Below are positions 19,515 through 27,179 of a stretch of DNA of 37,236 nucleotides, in pieces. Under the pieces are notes generated by a model. That model was not told the DNA's origin and made no database searches. It saw nothing but the letters and a program-made list of their open reading frames with translations. The position numbers were made by a program, and so were the translations under genes. Each line of letters starts with the position of its first letter. Position 1 is the first letter of the stretch. Origin of the DNA: Stenotrophomonas maltophilia (lineage in GTDB: Bacteria > Pseudomonadota > Gammaproteobacteria > Xanthomonadales > Xanthomonadaceae); contig NZ_RAVT01000017.1 in the NCBI RefSeq assembly GCF_013464915.1, positions 1-37,236 of the forward strand. The letters run 5' to 3'.

Positions 19515-20409
19515 TGTGCTCATCGTCGGCGGCAGCTATGCCGGCATCGCCGCCGGCCTGATCCTGGCCCGTGCCCGCCGCCCGGTTACCGTCATCGACG
19601 CCGGTTTGCCACGCAACCGCTTCGCCAGCCATTCGCATGGGGTGCTGGGGCTGGATGGCATCAGTGGCGCCGAGCTGCTGAAGACCGCGCGCCAGCAGCT
19701 GCTGGACTACCCCACGGTGCGTTGGGTGCATGCCGAAGCCGTGCAGGCCACCGCCAGCGCTGAAGGCGTGGAAGTGCGTACCGCCGACGGCCAGGTCCTG
19801 GCCGCACGCAAGCTGTTGCTGGCCAGTGGCATCGCCGACCAGCTGCCGGACCTGCCGGGGCTGGCCGAGCGCTGGGGCAGCACCGTGCTGCATTGTCCCT
19901 ACTGCCATGGCTACGAAGTGGGTGGTGGCGCCATCGGCCTGCTTGGTGGTCACCCGATGTCCGCCAGCAAGGCGCCACTGTTCGCCGATTGGGGAAATGT
20001 CACCTTCTTCAGCCAGGGCCTGCCGATCACCGATGAGGAGCAGGCCGCCATGCAGCAGCGTGGCGTTCAGATCGAGACCGTGCCGGTAGTGGGCGTGCAG
20101 GGCGACCAGCCGACCTGGCTGGAAGTGGAGCTGGCCGATGGCCGCCGCATCGCCCAACGGGCACTGTTCGTGCCGGCCGTGCAGGCAATGGCCACGCCAC
20201 TGGTGCAGCAGCTGGGATGCGCGCTGGCCGAAAGCCCGCTGGGCGTGCTGATCGAGGTCGATGCGATGAAGCAGACGTCGCTGCCGAACGTATATGCCGC
20301 GGGCGACGCGACCACGGTCGGCAACATCACGTTGGCTGCTGCCGAGGGCGTGCGTGCGGGCATTGGTGTGCACCATGCGCTGGTGGCCGAGGACAGCGTG
20401 GCGCGCTGA
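19504..20409 (+). CDS. Thioredoxin reductase-like FAD/NAD(P)H oxidoreductase
   Basis: A 301-residue flavoprotein of the thioredoxin reductase superfamily. FAD binding is shown by DVLIVGGSYAGIAAGL (4-19) and the C-terminal NVYAAGDAT. A CPYC pair (Cys131, Cys134) in LHCPYCHGYE occupies the redox disulfide position. The NADPH region is atypical (GLLGGHPMSASKA), so cofactor and partner are uncertain. The gene overlaps the Rrf2 regulator gene, a common pairing for stress-inducible members of this group. It is shorter than canonical TrxB (about 315 to 320 residues). Confidence 0.9.
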   Translation: MNPDVLIVGGSYAGIAAGLILARARRPVTVIDAGLPRNRFASHSHGVLGLDGISGAELLKTARQQLLDYPTVRWVHAEAVQATASAEGVEVRTADGQVLAARKLLLASGIADQLPDLPGLAERWGSTVLHCPYCHGYEVGGGAIGLLGGHPMSASKAPLFADWGNVTFFSQGLPITDEEQAAMQQRGVQIETVPVVGVQGDQPTWLEVELADGRRIAQRALFVPAVQAMATPLVQQLGCALAESPLGVLIEVDAMKQTSLPNVYAAGDATTVGNITLAAAEGVRAGIGVHHALVAEDSVAR

Positions 20410-20423
20410 ACGGGCGTGTTCCG

Positions 20424-20513
20424 GTAGATGCCGACCTTGGTCGGCGCCGTTCGATCCACGCATGGCGTGGATCTACCGCAATCGGGCGCGGTGGGTGCCG
20501 GCCTTGGCCGGCA
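20424..20513. repeat. Cluster of three SMAG-type palindromes
   Basis: GTAG-ended hairpin at 20424-20445 (GCCGACC/GGTCGGC), an inverse copy with other arms at 20454-20476 (ATCCACGC...GCGTGGAT-CTAC), and a third palindrome near 20492-20513 (GGTGCCGGCC/GGCCGGCACC) without the GTAG end. They fill the gap between the convergent flavoprotein and rtcB genes and may serve both as terminators. Confidence 0.75.
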
Positions 20514-20521
20514 CCGCTCCA

Positions 20522-21742
<1,221 letters not shown>

Positions 21743-21767
21743 GTCTTCGTATTTGTCCTTGATGGGC

Positions 21768-21795
21768 CGGCGGCGCGTCCCTGCGCCGCCGCTAC
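21768..21795 (-). repeat. GTAG-ended hairpin between the SPFH gene and rtcB
   Basis: Read on the minus strand it is GTAG followed by CGGCGGCG/CGCCGCCG with an 8-nt loop. It starts 3 bp after the SPFH stop codon and ends 25 bp before the rtcB start, so it may reduce RtcB relative to SPFH or shape the mRNA. Confidence 0.55.
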
Positions 21796-21798
21796 CCC

Positions 21799-22923
21799 CT
21801 ACCTGATCGTCACCAGTTGCTTCAGCACGCCATCCAGGCCGCCGAACACGGTGAGCTTGTCGATCTTCTCGGTGACCTTCTCCAGCGCCTCCAGCTCCTT
21901 CAAGCGCATCAGCACCGGGTTGTCCTCGATCAGCTTTGCGGTGTTGAGCTGCGAACGCGTGGCGTTGGCCTCCTCGCGGCGACGGATCACGCTGGCCTGG
22001 GCCTGCTTTTCGGCCAGCACCACGCCGTTGAGGATCTCCTTCATCTCGCCCGGCAGGATCACGTCCTTGATGCCCACGCCAAGCAGCCGCACACCGTGGC
22101 CCTCGATCGCCGCCTGTACATGGGCGGAGATCTCACCGTCCAGCGCGGCCTTGTCACCCAGCAGCTCGTCCAGGCTGCGTGAGGCGATCGCTTGGCGCAG
22201 GCCGAACTGCAGCTGCCGATAGATGAACTCATCGGCATTGCTGAGCGTGCGGTGCGCACGCACCGGGTCGACCACCTGCACGGTCGCGGTCAGGTTCACC
22301 CGCAGGGTCACCTTGTCGCGGCTCAGCAGTTCCTGGCCGGACACGTCCAGCGAACGCGCACGCAGCTCCACACGCTCCACCGACACGTTGCCATTGAAGT
22401 TCCAGAACGCGTGCAGGCCGGCGTCCAGCGTCTGCCGCAGCGTGCCATCGATGAACAGCAGGCCCACCGACTCGCTCGGCACGGTGCTGATCACTGCCAC
22501 ACGCGGCAGCACGCCCAGCTGGCCCAGGCGCTGCTGCACGTCGGCCGGGATGCGCGGCTCGTCACCCAGCGCCATCACGAGCACCTGGGTGTCGACCGAA
22601 CCGCGCCAGTACAGGCGGCGGCTGCCTGGCGGCAGGACTTCATCGATGCGGCCATTGCGCAGCAACAGGCCGACCTCGGTGGCACCGACGTTGGCCAGCA
22701 CGAAGTGCGTGTCCAGCGTTGCGGCCAGTGCCTCGATCAGGCTGTCCTGGTCGCTGCCGGTGTAGGCCGCGCCCTTCGATGCGGTGTGGATGTCCACGTG
22801 CGGGCGGCCGCCGAACGGCGACAGGCGGTGCACGCCCGGCAGCAGGATCTGCTGGAAACGACGGTTGCGATACACCAGGCCGCGCTCGCCGTCGCCGATC
22901 ACGACCTTGATGGTCCAGAACAT
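21799..22923 (-). CDS. SPFH/Band-7 (slipin-like) protein of an RtcB locus
   Basis: A 374-residue SPFH-domain protein. The core runs from about 150 to 300 (ESVGLLFIDGTL, VERVELRARSLDVSGQELLSRD, GVRLLGVGIKDVILPGEMKEIL). A coiled-coil-prone tail follows (AEKQAQASVIRRREEANATR). The leading motif, usually single in slipins, occurs three times: 12-34, 83-105 and 151-173 (pattern GLL...G......L..G.H). No transmembrane segment is visible, unlike typical slipins, so a soluble scaffold is more likely. The start is set by an excellent AAGGAG before the ATG. It is upstream of rtcB and downstream of two tRNA-like elements, suggesting a scaffold for RNA repair. Confidence 0.9.
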   Translation of the reverse strand: MFWTIKVVIGDGERGLVYRNRRFQQILLPGVHRLSPFGGRPHVDIHTASKGAAYTGSDQDSLIEALAATLDTHFVLANVGATEVGLLLRNGRIDEVLPPGSRRLYWRGSVDTQVLVMALGDEPRIPADVQQRLGQLGVLPRVAVISTVPSESVGLLFIDGTLRQTLDAGLHAFWNFNGNVSVERVELRARSLDVSGQELLSRDKVTLRVNLTATVQVVDPVRAHRTLSNADEFIYRQLQFGLRQAIASRSLDELLGDKAALDGEISAHVQAAIEGHGVRLLGVGIKDVILPGEMKEILNGVVLAEKQAQASVIRRREEANATRSQLNTAKLIEDNPVLMRLKELEALEKVTEKIDKLTVFGGLDGVLKQLVTIR

Positions 22924-23278
22924 GGGAGTCTCTCCTTGTATGGCTCTGGTGGTTCGACCCGATGGAATGAATGCCATGACCCGGGTCGATAAGGTCGTGG
23001 CAGGGCTGGTTGCACGCCACGTGCAGCCGGCGGAAGAGGGCGGCCATCGGCGGACGGTCCGCGCGCGGAGCCTTCGGTGCACCGGCTCTGTTGCCGTCGT
23101 CGTTCCCGGCAGGCAGTACCGGTGCGGAACGTGGCAGGCAGTGGCGGCGGGCCGGGGCCCGGCGTGCGGTCCGTTGCCTTCCACGTTCCTGCCCGAAGGC
23201 GGTGTCCGTGGACGGCGACGATGGCCGCTGGGGCTTGCGCCCCGGGTGTTGCTTCAAGTCATGACGTGAGAGGTCATG
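22924..23278 (-). other. 355-bp gap between tRNA-like RNAs and the SPFH gene
   Basis: No open frame here looks coding on either strand. Visible elements are a GGGGC-GCAA-GCCCC hairpin near 23230-23243, a short ATGAC/GTCAT inverted repeat just after the tRNA-like pair, and a possible sigma-54 promoter (see 23004-23019). The segment may be an extended leader or processed spacer of a long transcript. Confidence 0.5.
23004..23019 (-). promoter_or_regulatory. Possible sigma-54 promoter of the SPFH-rtcB genes
   Basis: On the minus strand TGGCGTG-N4-CAGC has the exact GG-N10-GC spacing of sigma-54 promoters and a consensus TGGC at -24, but a poor -12 (CAGC rather than TTGC). It lies about 80 bp before the SPFH start. 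E. coli rtcBA is sigma-54 controlled through RtcR. No rtcR is in the window, so this is weak. Confidence 0.3.
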
Positions 23279-23350
23279 TGGTTGGAGTGGGAGTCGAACC
23301 CACGACAGACGGAATCAGGATCCGTTGCTCTACCCGACTGAGCTATCCAG
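23279..23350 (-). ncRNA. tRNA-like RNA B: cloverleaf with 4-bp acceptor stem
   Basis: This 72-nt element folds as a near-canonical cloverleaf. D arm GCUC/GAGC (23343-23327) has a 9-nt loop containing GGG. The anticodon arm ACGGA/UCCGU (23325-23309) has a 7-nt loop, the variable loop is 5 nt, the T arm is GUGGG-UUCGACU-CCCAC (23303-23287), and ACCA ends it (23282-23279). Two features argue against decoding. The acceptor pairs over only four bases (UGGA/UCCA), and the next three upstream and downstream bases do not pair. Loop position 33 is C instead of the near-invariant U. The nominal anticodon would be CUG (Gln). It directly follows element A on the RtcB/SPFH strand. A degenerate tRNA-Gln gene is the main alternative. 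Confidence 0.75.
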
Positions 23351-23414
23351 TGGTGAACCGCGCGGAATCGAACCGCGTGCCGGCGAACCGGCGCCTGCCT
23401 CCAGCAGGCGATCC
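23351..23414 (-). ncRNA. tRNA-like RNA A: D-arm-less, ends in ACCA
   Basis: This 64-nt element ends exactly where element B begins. It can form a closing stem GGAUCG/CGGUUC (23414-23409 with 23360-23355, two G-U pairs), an arm CCUGC/GCAGG (23408-23394), a GCCGG-UUCG-CCGGC hairpin (23392-23379) and a consensus T arm CGCGG-UUCGAUU-CCGCG (23377-23361), then ACCA (23354-23351). There is no D arm. The second hairpin resembles the long variable arm of class II tRNAs. The T loop and ACCA end are strong tRNA features, while the 5' half is not tRNA. It might instead be the remnant of a tRNA-Ser-like gene. Confidence 0.6.
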
Positions 23415-23519
23415 AGGCGATGGCATGTCCGCGACCTCCGGCATACGCCACGGCAACGCCGCGCGCACCAGCCCGTGGTGGAAACGGGACCGTTGGAAAA
23501 TCGAGGGTGCAGGCCGCCG

Positions 23520-23564
23520 ACATTATCGGCGAGCGATAATGTTTGGGTGCGATGCAGATAATGT
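23520..23564 (-). promoter_or_regulatory. Candidate operator array upstream of the tRNA-like RNAs
   Basis: ACATTATCG (23520-23528) and CGATAATGT (23534-23542) form a perfect 9-bp inverted repeat with a 5-bp spacer. A third half-site, AGATAATGT, lies at 23556-23564, 22 bp (two helical turns) from the second. The array is about 105 bp upstream of element A on its strand. The nearest gene in the other direction is convergent and far away, so control of the tRNA-like/RtcB locus is the likeliest role. No promoter hexamers are convincing. Confidence 0.5.
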
Positions 23565-23680
23565 CCAGGCGTTGCCATGCACGCGGAGAAAATCCTCCGG
23601 TGGGGCGGAAAAACCTGGGTCAGTGAGCGGCGGGTCGCCGCGCGGTGTGCAGTTCTGGCATCGCGGGTCCTTGTGCCGAC

Positions 23681-23720
23681 GCAAACGAAAACGCCCCCGG
23701 GACTTGCGTTCCGAGGGCGT
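23681..23720 (-). terminator. Intrinsic terminator on the minus strand
   Basis: ACGCCC/GGGCGT plus CGG/CCG (23691-23720) form an interrupted 9-bp stem. On the minus strand it is followed by TTTCGTTTGC. It would end a short transcript coming from the promoter near 23904-23932 and insulate the tRNA-like locus downstream. Confidence 0.7.
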
Positions 23721-23766
23721 CGTCAGGCCTCGGAGATCGGGGTGGCCGATCTCCGCAGGGCGGGTA

Positions 23767-23868
23767 TCAGGCCGTTGTCAGCTGGATTTCCTTGCGGAAC
23801 GCGCGCGCCAGCACATCCATGCACAGGCATGGCAGCAGTTTGGCGATGGCGACGGAATGCGCGTTCAA
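23767..23868 (-). CDS. Possible 33-residue peptide gene, TTG start
   Basis: In the roughly 215-nt transcript predicted between the promoter and terminator here, a frame from TTG (23868) to TGA encodes 33 residues including AIAKLLPCLCMDVLARAFRK, with strongly GC-ending codons as in local genes. The ribosome site is weak and no family is recognised. A second frame ending at 23723 is also open. The transcript may equally be an untranslated small RNA, so this call is tentative. Confidence 0.25.
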   Translation of the reverse strand: MNAHSVAIAKLLPCLCMDVLARAFRKEIQLTTA

Positions 23869-23903
23869 GGGAGGTTTCCAGTGGTTGTTGAAACGAGGTG
23901 CGC

Positions 23904-23932
23904 ACGATAAACCACGATTTAGTCGCGTGCAA
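23904..23932 (-). promoter_or_regulatory. Sigma-70-like promoter for a short transcript
   Basis: On the minus strand TTGCAC (23932-23927) and TATCGT (23909-23904) are separated by 17 bp, in the most AT-rich stretch nearby. A minus-strand terminator lies about 200 bp downstream, so the two bound a short transcription unit of unknown product. Confidence 0.5.
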
Positions 23933-23968
23933 CCATTTTGTTCAATTATTTTCTTCTTTACCGCGCAA

Positions 23969-24026
23969 TGCCGGCCAGCGGCCGGCACTACCGGACTGTG
24001 CAATGCCGGCCAGCGGCCGGCACTAC
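23969..24026 (-). repeat. Two SMAG-type palindromes in direct orientation
   Basis: Identical minus-oriented copies at 23969-23991 and 24004-24026, each ending CTAC on the plus strand, separated by 12 bp. The second ends 3 bp before the aldo/keto reductase stop codon. Confidence 0.85.
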
Positions 24027-24029
24027 AGC

Positions 24030-24992
24030 TCAGGTTTCCGTGCTGGCGGCATCCAGCTGCGCGACATCCTGCACGCTCAACGACAGGTTGGCCGCTGCCA
24101 GCAGATCGTGCAGTTGTTCGACGCTGGTGGCGCTGACGATCGGCGCGGTGATCGACGGCCGTGCGATCTGCCACGCCAGTGCGATCTGTGCAGCGCTGGC
24201 GCTGTGCTTGCTGGCCACGTCATCCAGTGCCTGCAGGATGCGCAGGCCACGCGGGTTGAGGTAGCGCTTCACCACGTTCTCGCCACGCGCCGGGCTCTTG
24301 GCCGCATCGGCCGGCGTGCGGTACTTGCCGCTGAGGAAGCCACTGGCCAGCGCGTAGTAACCAATCACGCCGATCTGTTCGCGCTGTACCAGCGGTTCCA
24401 GTTCCTTTTCGTAGCCGGTGCGGTCGTACAGGTTGTACTCCGGCTGCAGGGTTTCGTAACGCGGCAGCCTGTAGTCGGTGGAGACCTTCAGCGCATCAGC
24501 CAGGCGCGTGGCACTGTAGTTGGACGCACCGATCGCGCGCACCTTGCCGGCTTCGATCAGGCGACCGAATGCCGCAAGCGTCGCCTCCAGCGGCGTGGAC
24601 TCGTCATCCTCGTGGGCCTGGTACAGATCGATCACGTCGGTCTGCAGGCGGCGCAGCGAATCCTCGACCGCCGCATTGATGTTGTCCGGAGTCAGCCCGG
24701 GGCGTTCGGCCCACTTGGCCACCTTGGTCGCCAGCACCACCTTGTCGCGCTTGCCGCTGCGGGCAAACCACTTGCCGATCAACGTTTCCGATTCGCCGCC
24801 GGCATTGCCCGGCACCCAGGCCGAATACACATCGGCGGTGTCGACCAGGTTGAAGCCGGCATCGACGAAGGCGTCGAGCAGGGCGAAGCTGGCCTTTTCA
24901 TCGGCGCTCCAGCCGAACACGTTGCCACCGAAGGCGAGCGGACGTACATGCAGGCCGGAACGGCCCAGTTCGCGGGTTGCCGTCATGGGCAC
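24030..24992 (-). CDS. Aldo/keto reductase
   Basis: A 320-residue NADPH-dependent aldo/keto reductase with a TIM barrel. The catalytic tetrad is visible: Asp51 and Tyr56 in DTADVYS, the lysine in VVLATKVAK (about 90) and the histidine in IDLYQAHEDD (about 131). The NADP-binding C-terminal part shows SATSVEQLHDLLAAANLSL. Relatives reduce aldehydes and ketones or act on sugars; the substrate is not predictable. The start MPMTATRELG is used, with Met3 possible. It stands alone, divergent from the methyltransferase-like gene. Confidence 0.9.
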   Translation of the reverse strand: MPMTATRELGRSGLHVRPLAFGGNVFGWSADEKASFALLDAFVDAGFNLVDTADVYSAWVPGNAGGESETLIGKWFARSGKRDKVVLATKVAKWAERPGLTPDNINAAVEDSLRRLQTDVIDLYQAHEDDESTPLEATLAAFGRLIEAGKVRAIGASNYSATRLADALKVSTDYRLPRYETLQPEYNLYDRTGYEKELEPLVQREQIGVIGYYALASGFLSGKYRTPADAAKSPARGENVVKRYLNPRGLRILQALDDVASKHSASAAQIALAWQIARPSITAPIVSATSVEQLHDLLAAANLSLSVQDVAQLDAASTET

Positions 24993-25155
24993 GGACTCCT
25001 TGGGGGAAGTGCTCCAGAATAGAACGCGATGTGTGACCGTGCTGCGGCGACGGCCACAAAACAGTGTTCCGCGACGCGCACGCAGCTAACGTTTTGTGAA
25101 CACCTGGGACGCTGCGACTGCTAGTCTCGCCGCATCTTCCGCTGGAGTCGTTCCG

Positions 25156-26013
25156 ATGATGCCTGCCTCGTCCCTGCGTGGTTGCCGACTGCTGCTTGCT
25201 TCGGCCCTGCTTGCTGCTGTTCCCGCGTTCGCCGCACCGGCCACGGTCGCACCGGCGAAGATCCAGGTCTCGCCGGCCATCGACGCGGCGGTGAAGGCGC
25301 CCACCCGCGATGCCAACAACGTCAAGCGCGATGGCTTCCGTCATCCGGCGCAGACGCTGTCGTTCTTCAGGGTGGCACCGGAAAAGACCGTCATCGAGAT
25401 CACCCCCGGCAACGGCTGGTACTCGGAGATCCTGGCGCCGCTGCTGCATGACAAGGGCCACTACGTTGCCGCCGTGGTCGATCCGATGGCCGTGCCCGAA
25501 GGCCGCGGCCGTGACTACCAGCAGCGCAGCCGTGACAGCCTGGAAAAGAAGTACGCCGGCGCACCGGCGCAGTTCGGCAAGACCGCCGTGGTCGCCTACG
25601 ATCCGGCCAAGCCGGTGTTCGGCCCGGCCAATTCAGCCGACGTGGTGCTGACCTTCCGCAACGTGCACAACTGGCGCAAGGCCGGCCAGGCGCAGGGCAT
25701 GTTCCAGGGCTTCTTCAACGTGCTCAAGCCGGGTGGCGTGCTGGGCGTGGTCGAGCATCGCGCCAAGGGCGATGTGGCCGACGACGATGACACCGGCTAT
25801 GTCGGCCAGCAGCAGGTGATCGCCATGGCCGAGGCCGCCGGCTTCAAGCTGGATGCGCGCAGCGAGGTCAACGCCAACCCGCGTGACACCAAGGACCACC
25901 CGAACGGCGTGTGGACGCTGCCGCCGACCAACCAGCACGACAAGGCCGACGACGCGAAGTACCAGGCGATCGGCGAAAGCGACCGCATGACCCTGCGCTT
26001 CATCAAGCCGTAA
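25156..26013 (+). CDS. Exported class I methyltransferase-like protein
   Basis: The 285-residue product starts with a clear signal peptide (charged start, LLLASALLAAVPAFA, probable cleavage after Ala27). It continues with a Rossmann methyltransferase-like domain: motif I VIEITPGNGWY at 79-89, the ADVVLTFRNVHNW motif and LKPGGVLGVVEHR. An exported SAM-dependent methyltransferase is odd because SAM is cytoplasmic, so the domain may bind something else or act before export. GGAG lies before tandem ATG codons, and the first is used. The gene is monocistronic and divergent from the aldo/keto reductase. Confidence 0.85.
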   Translation: MMPASSLRGCRLLLASALLAAVPAFAAPATVAPAKIQVSPAIDAAVKAPTRDANNVKRDGFRHPAQTLSFFRVAPEKTVIEITPGNGWYSEILAPLLHDKGHYVAAVVDPMAVPEGRGRDYQQRSRDSLEKKYAGAPAQFGKTAVVAYDPAKPVFGPANSADVVLTFRNVHNWRKAGQAQGMFQGFFNVLKPGGVLGVVEHRAKGDVADDDDTGYVGQQQVIAMAEAAGFKLDARSEVNANPRDTKDHPNGVWTLPPTNQHDKADDAKYQAIGESDRMTLRFIKP

Positions 26014-26034
26014 GAGGGGGCATGCGCTGACCCT

Positions 26035-26058
26035 GTAGAGCCGAGCCCACGCTCGGCT
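26035..26058 (+). repeat. SMAG-type palindrome, variant arms
   Basis: GTAG followed by AGCCGAGC-CCAC-GCTCGGCT, 21 bp after the methyltransferase-like gene, in position for a 3' hairpin. Confidence 0.75.
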
Positions 26059-26120
26059 CATCGCGCGCAGCGCGGCGCATGGCTGGTCCCAAGGCCGGCC
26101 ATGCGCCGGAATTCGATCGT

Positions 26121-26399
26121 ATGCAAGGACCTGGATTGTTGAAGAAGATCTTTTACATCGCTGTCGCGGTGCTGGTGCTGGGGCGGTTGATCGATTTTGT
26201 GTTCTACGGTGGTCATGCCCACGATCTGATGGCGACGGTAGGGTTTGCCGTGCTGTTCGCGGGTGCCCTTCTGGAGGAACGTTCGCGCAAGGCCGACCCG
26301 CCGGCCGCCGGCCTCCGGCGCCGGGCCAATGTCATCGCTGCGTGCGGCATCGCGCTGGTGCTGGGCTCGTTCCTGCTGGAGTGGAAGGTCTTCGGCTGA
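26121..26399 (+). CDS. Small inner-membrane protein of unknown function
   Basis: A 92-residue protein with three likely membrane helices: about 10-27 (FYIAVAVLVLGRLIDFVFY), 34-50 (MATVGFAVLFAGALLEE) and 68-88 (NVIAACGIALVLGSFLLEW). A basic, proline-containing loop lies between the second and third. No family is recognised. The start is the ATG giving MQGPGLLKK; a longer ATG reads out of the repeat region. The ribosome site is not obvious. Codon use agrees with a real gene. Confidence 0.6.
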   Translation: MQGPGLLKKIFYIAVAVLVLGRLIDFVFYGGHAHDLMATVGFAVLFAGALLEERSRKADPPAAGLRRRANVIAACGIALVLGSFLLEWKVFG

Positions 26400-26492
26400 G
26401 CCCGCCCTGGCCGCGGCGGCAGGAAGAGCAGCCGAGCATGGGCGATGCCGGCCGTCCTGACCGGCACCCTTCGGGCCGTCGCACGCGACGTT

Positions 26493-26526
26493 GGCAGCGG
26501 CTCCTGCCGCTGCCTTCGGCTCTACA
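26493..26526 (-). repeat. GTAG-type hairpin before rluE
   Basis: GGCAGCGG/CCGCTGCC with a 6-nt loop, followed on the plus strand by TTCGGCTCTACA. On the minus strand this reads as a GTAGAGCCGAA-led palindrome, like the variant at 26035. It lies in the 191-bp gap upstream of rluE, where I see no other clear element. Confidence 0.5.
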
Positions 26527-26590
26527 ACACCGGGGCGCCTGTACTTCGCGGCATGGGACAATGCCGTACCCACCGCCTGCCGTGCCTGCA

Positions 26591-27130
26591 ATGCTGATCG
26601 CCTTCAACAAGCCCTTCAACGTGCTCTGCCAGTTCACCGACCGCAGCGTGCCGGCGCGGCCGACCCTGGCCGGTTTCGGCCTGCCGCCGCGCGTGTATGC
26701 CGCTGGCCGGCTTGACCATGACAGCGAGGGCCTGCTGCTGCTGACCGACAATGGCACGCTGGCGCACAAGCTGACCGACCCCAGGCACAAGGCCGACAAG
26801 ACCTACTGGGTGCAGGTGGAAGGCACGCCCAGCGACGAGCAGCTGCAACAGCTGCGCGACGGCGTGGTGCTCAACGACGGGCCGACCCTGCCGGCGAAGA
26901 TCGAGCGCCTCGATCCGGCGCCGTCGCTGTGGACGCGCGATCCGCCGGTGCGTTTCCGCAAGACCGTGCCTGACAGCTGGCTGGCGATCACGATCCGCGA
27001 GGGGCGCAACCGACAGGTGAGACGGATGACCGCGGCGGTGAACCTGCCAACGCTGCGGCTGGTGCGCGTGTCGATGGGGCCGTACCGGCTGGATGATCTG
27101 CAGCCAGGGCAGTGGCGGCAGATTGGCTGA
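26591..27130 (+). CDS. rluE: 23S rRNA pseudouridine synthase RluE-like
   Basis: A 179-residue RsuA-family pseudouridine synthase, without an S4 domain, resembling RluE, which modifies U2457 of E. coli 23S rRNA. The opening LIAFNKPFNVLCQFTD, the catalytic motif GRLDHDSEGLLLLT with Asp42, and the C-terminal ITIREGRNRQVRRMTAAVNLPTLRLVR are all intact. The start giving MLIAFNKP is favoured because family members begin here; an ATG 30 bp upstream adds a proline-rich stretch. The gene is convergent with the single-TM gene, with two palindromes between. Confidence 0.9.
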   Translation: MLIAFNKPFNVLCQFTDRSVPARPTLAGFGLPPRVYAAGRLDHDSEGLLLLTDNGTLAHKLTDPRHKADKTYWVQVEGTPSDEQLQQLRDGVVLNDGPTLPAKIERLDPAPSLWTRDPPVRFRKTVPDSWLAITIREGRNRQVRRMTAAVNLPTLRLVRVSMGPYRLDDLQPGQWRQIG

Positions 27131-27137
27131 AACAGAA

Positions 27138-27167
27138 AGGGCCGGAGGCCTTGCGGCGTCCGGCCCT
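27138..27167 (-). terminator. Terminator of the single-TM protein gene
   Basis: AGGGCCGGA/TCCGGCCCT stem around a 12-nt loop. On the minus strand it is followed by TTCTGTTTC, so it best fits termination of the gene at 27224-27598. It lies 7 bp after the rluE stop and could act on both. Confidence 0.6.
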
Positions 27168-27179
27168 CATGCGGCGCGT

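Noticed and set aside
23279..23350. A functional tRNA-Gln(CUG) gene
   Set aside because: The acceptor pairs over only 4 bp and position 33 is C. Ordinary decoding is unlikely, although a decayed tRNA gene cannot be fully excluded.
23553..23567. A sigma-54-like TGGACATTATCTGCA on the minus strand upstream of the tRNA-like RNAs
   Set aside because: The gap between GG and GC is 9 bp instead of 10, and the match overlaps the operator half-site, so the resemblance is probably accidental.
23894..23910. A tiny plus-strand frame after AAGGGAGG near 23867 (GTG start, 9 codons)
   Set aside because: The Shine-Dalgarno is good, but the peptide is too short to judge, no promoter or terminator is visible on that strand, and a minus-strand unit explains the region better.
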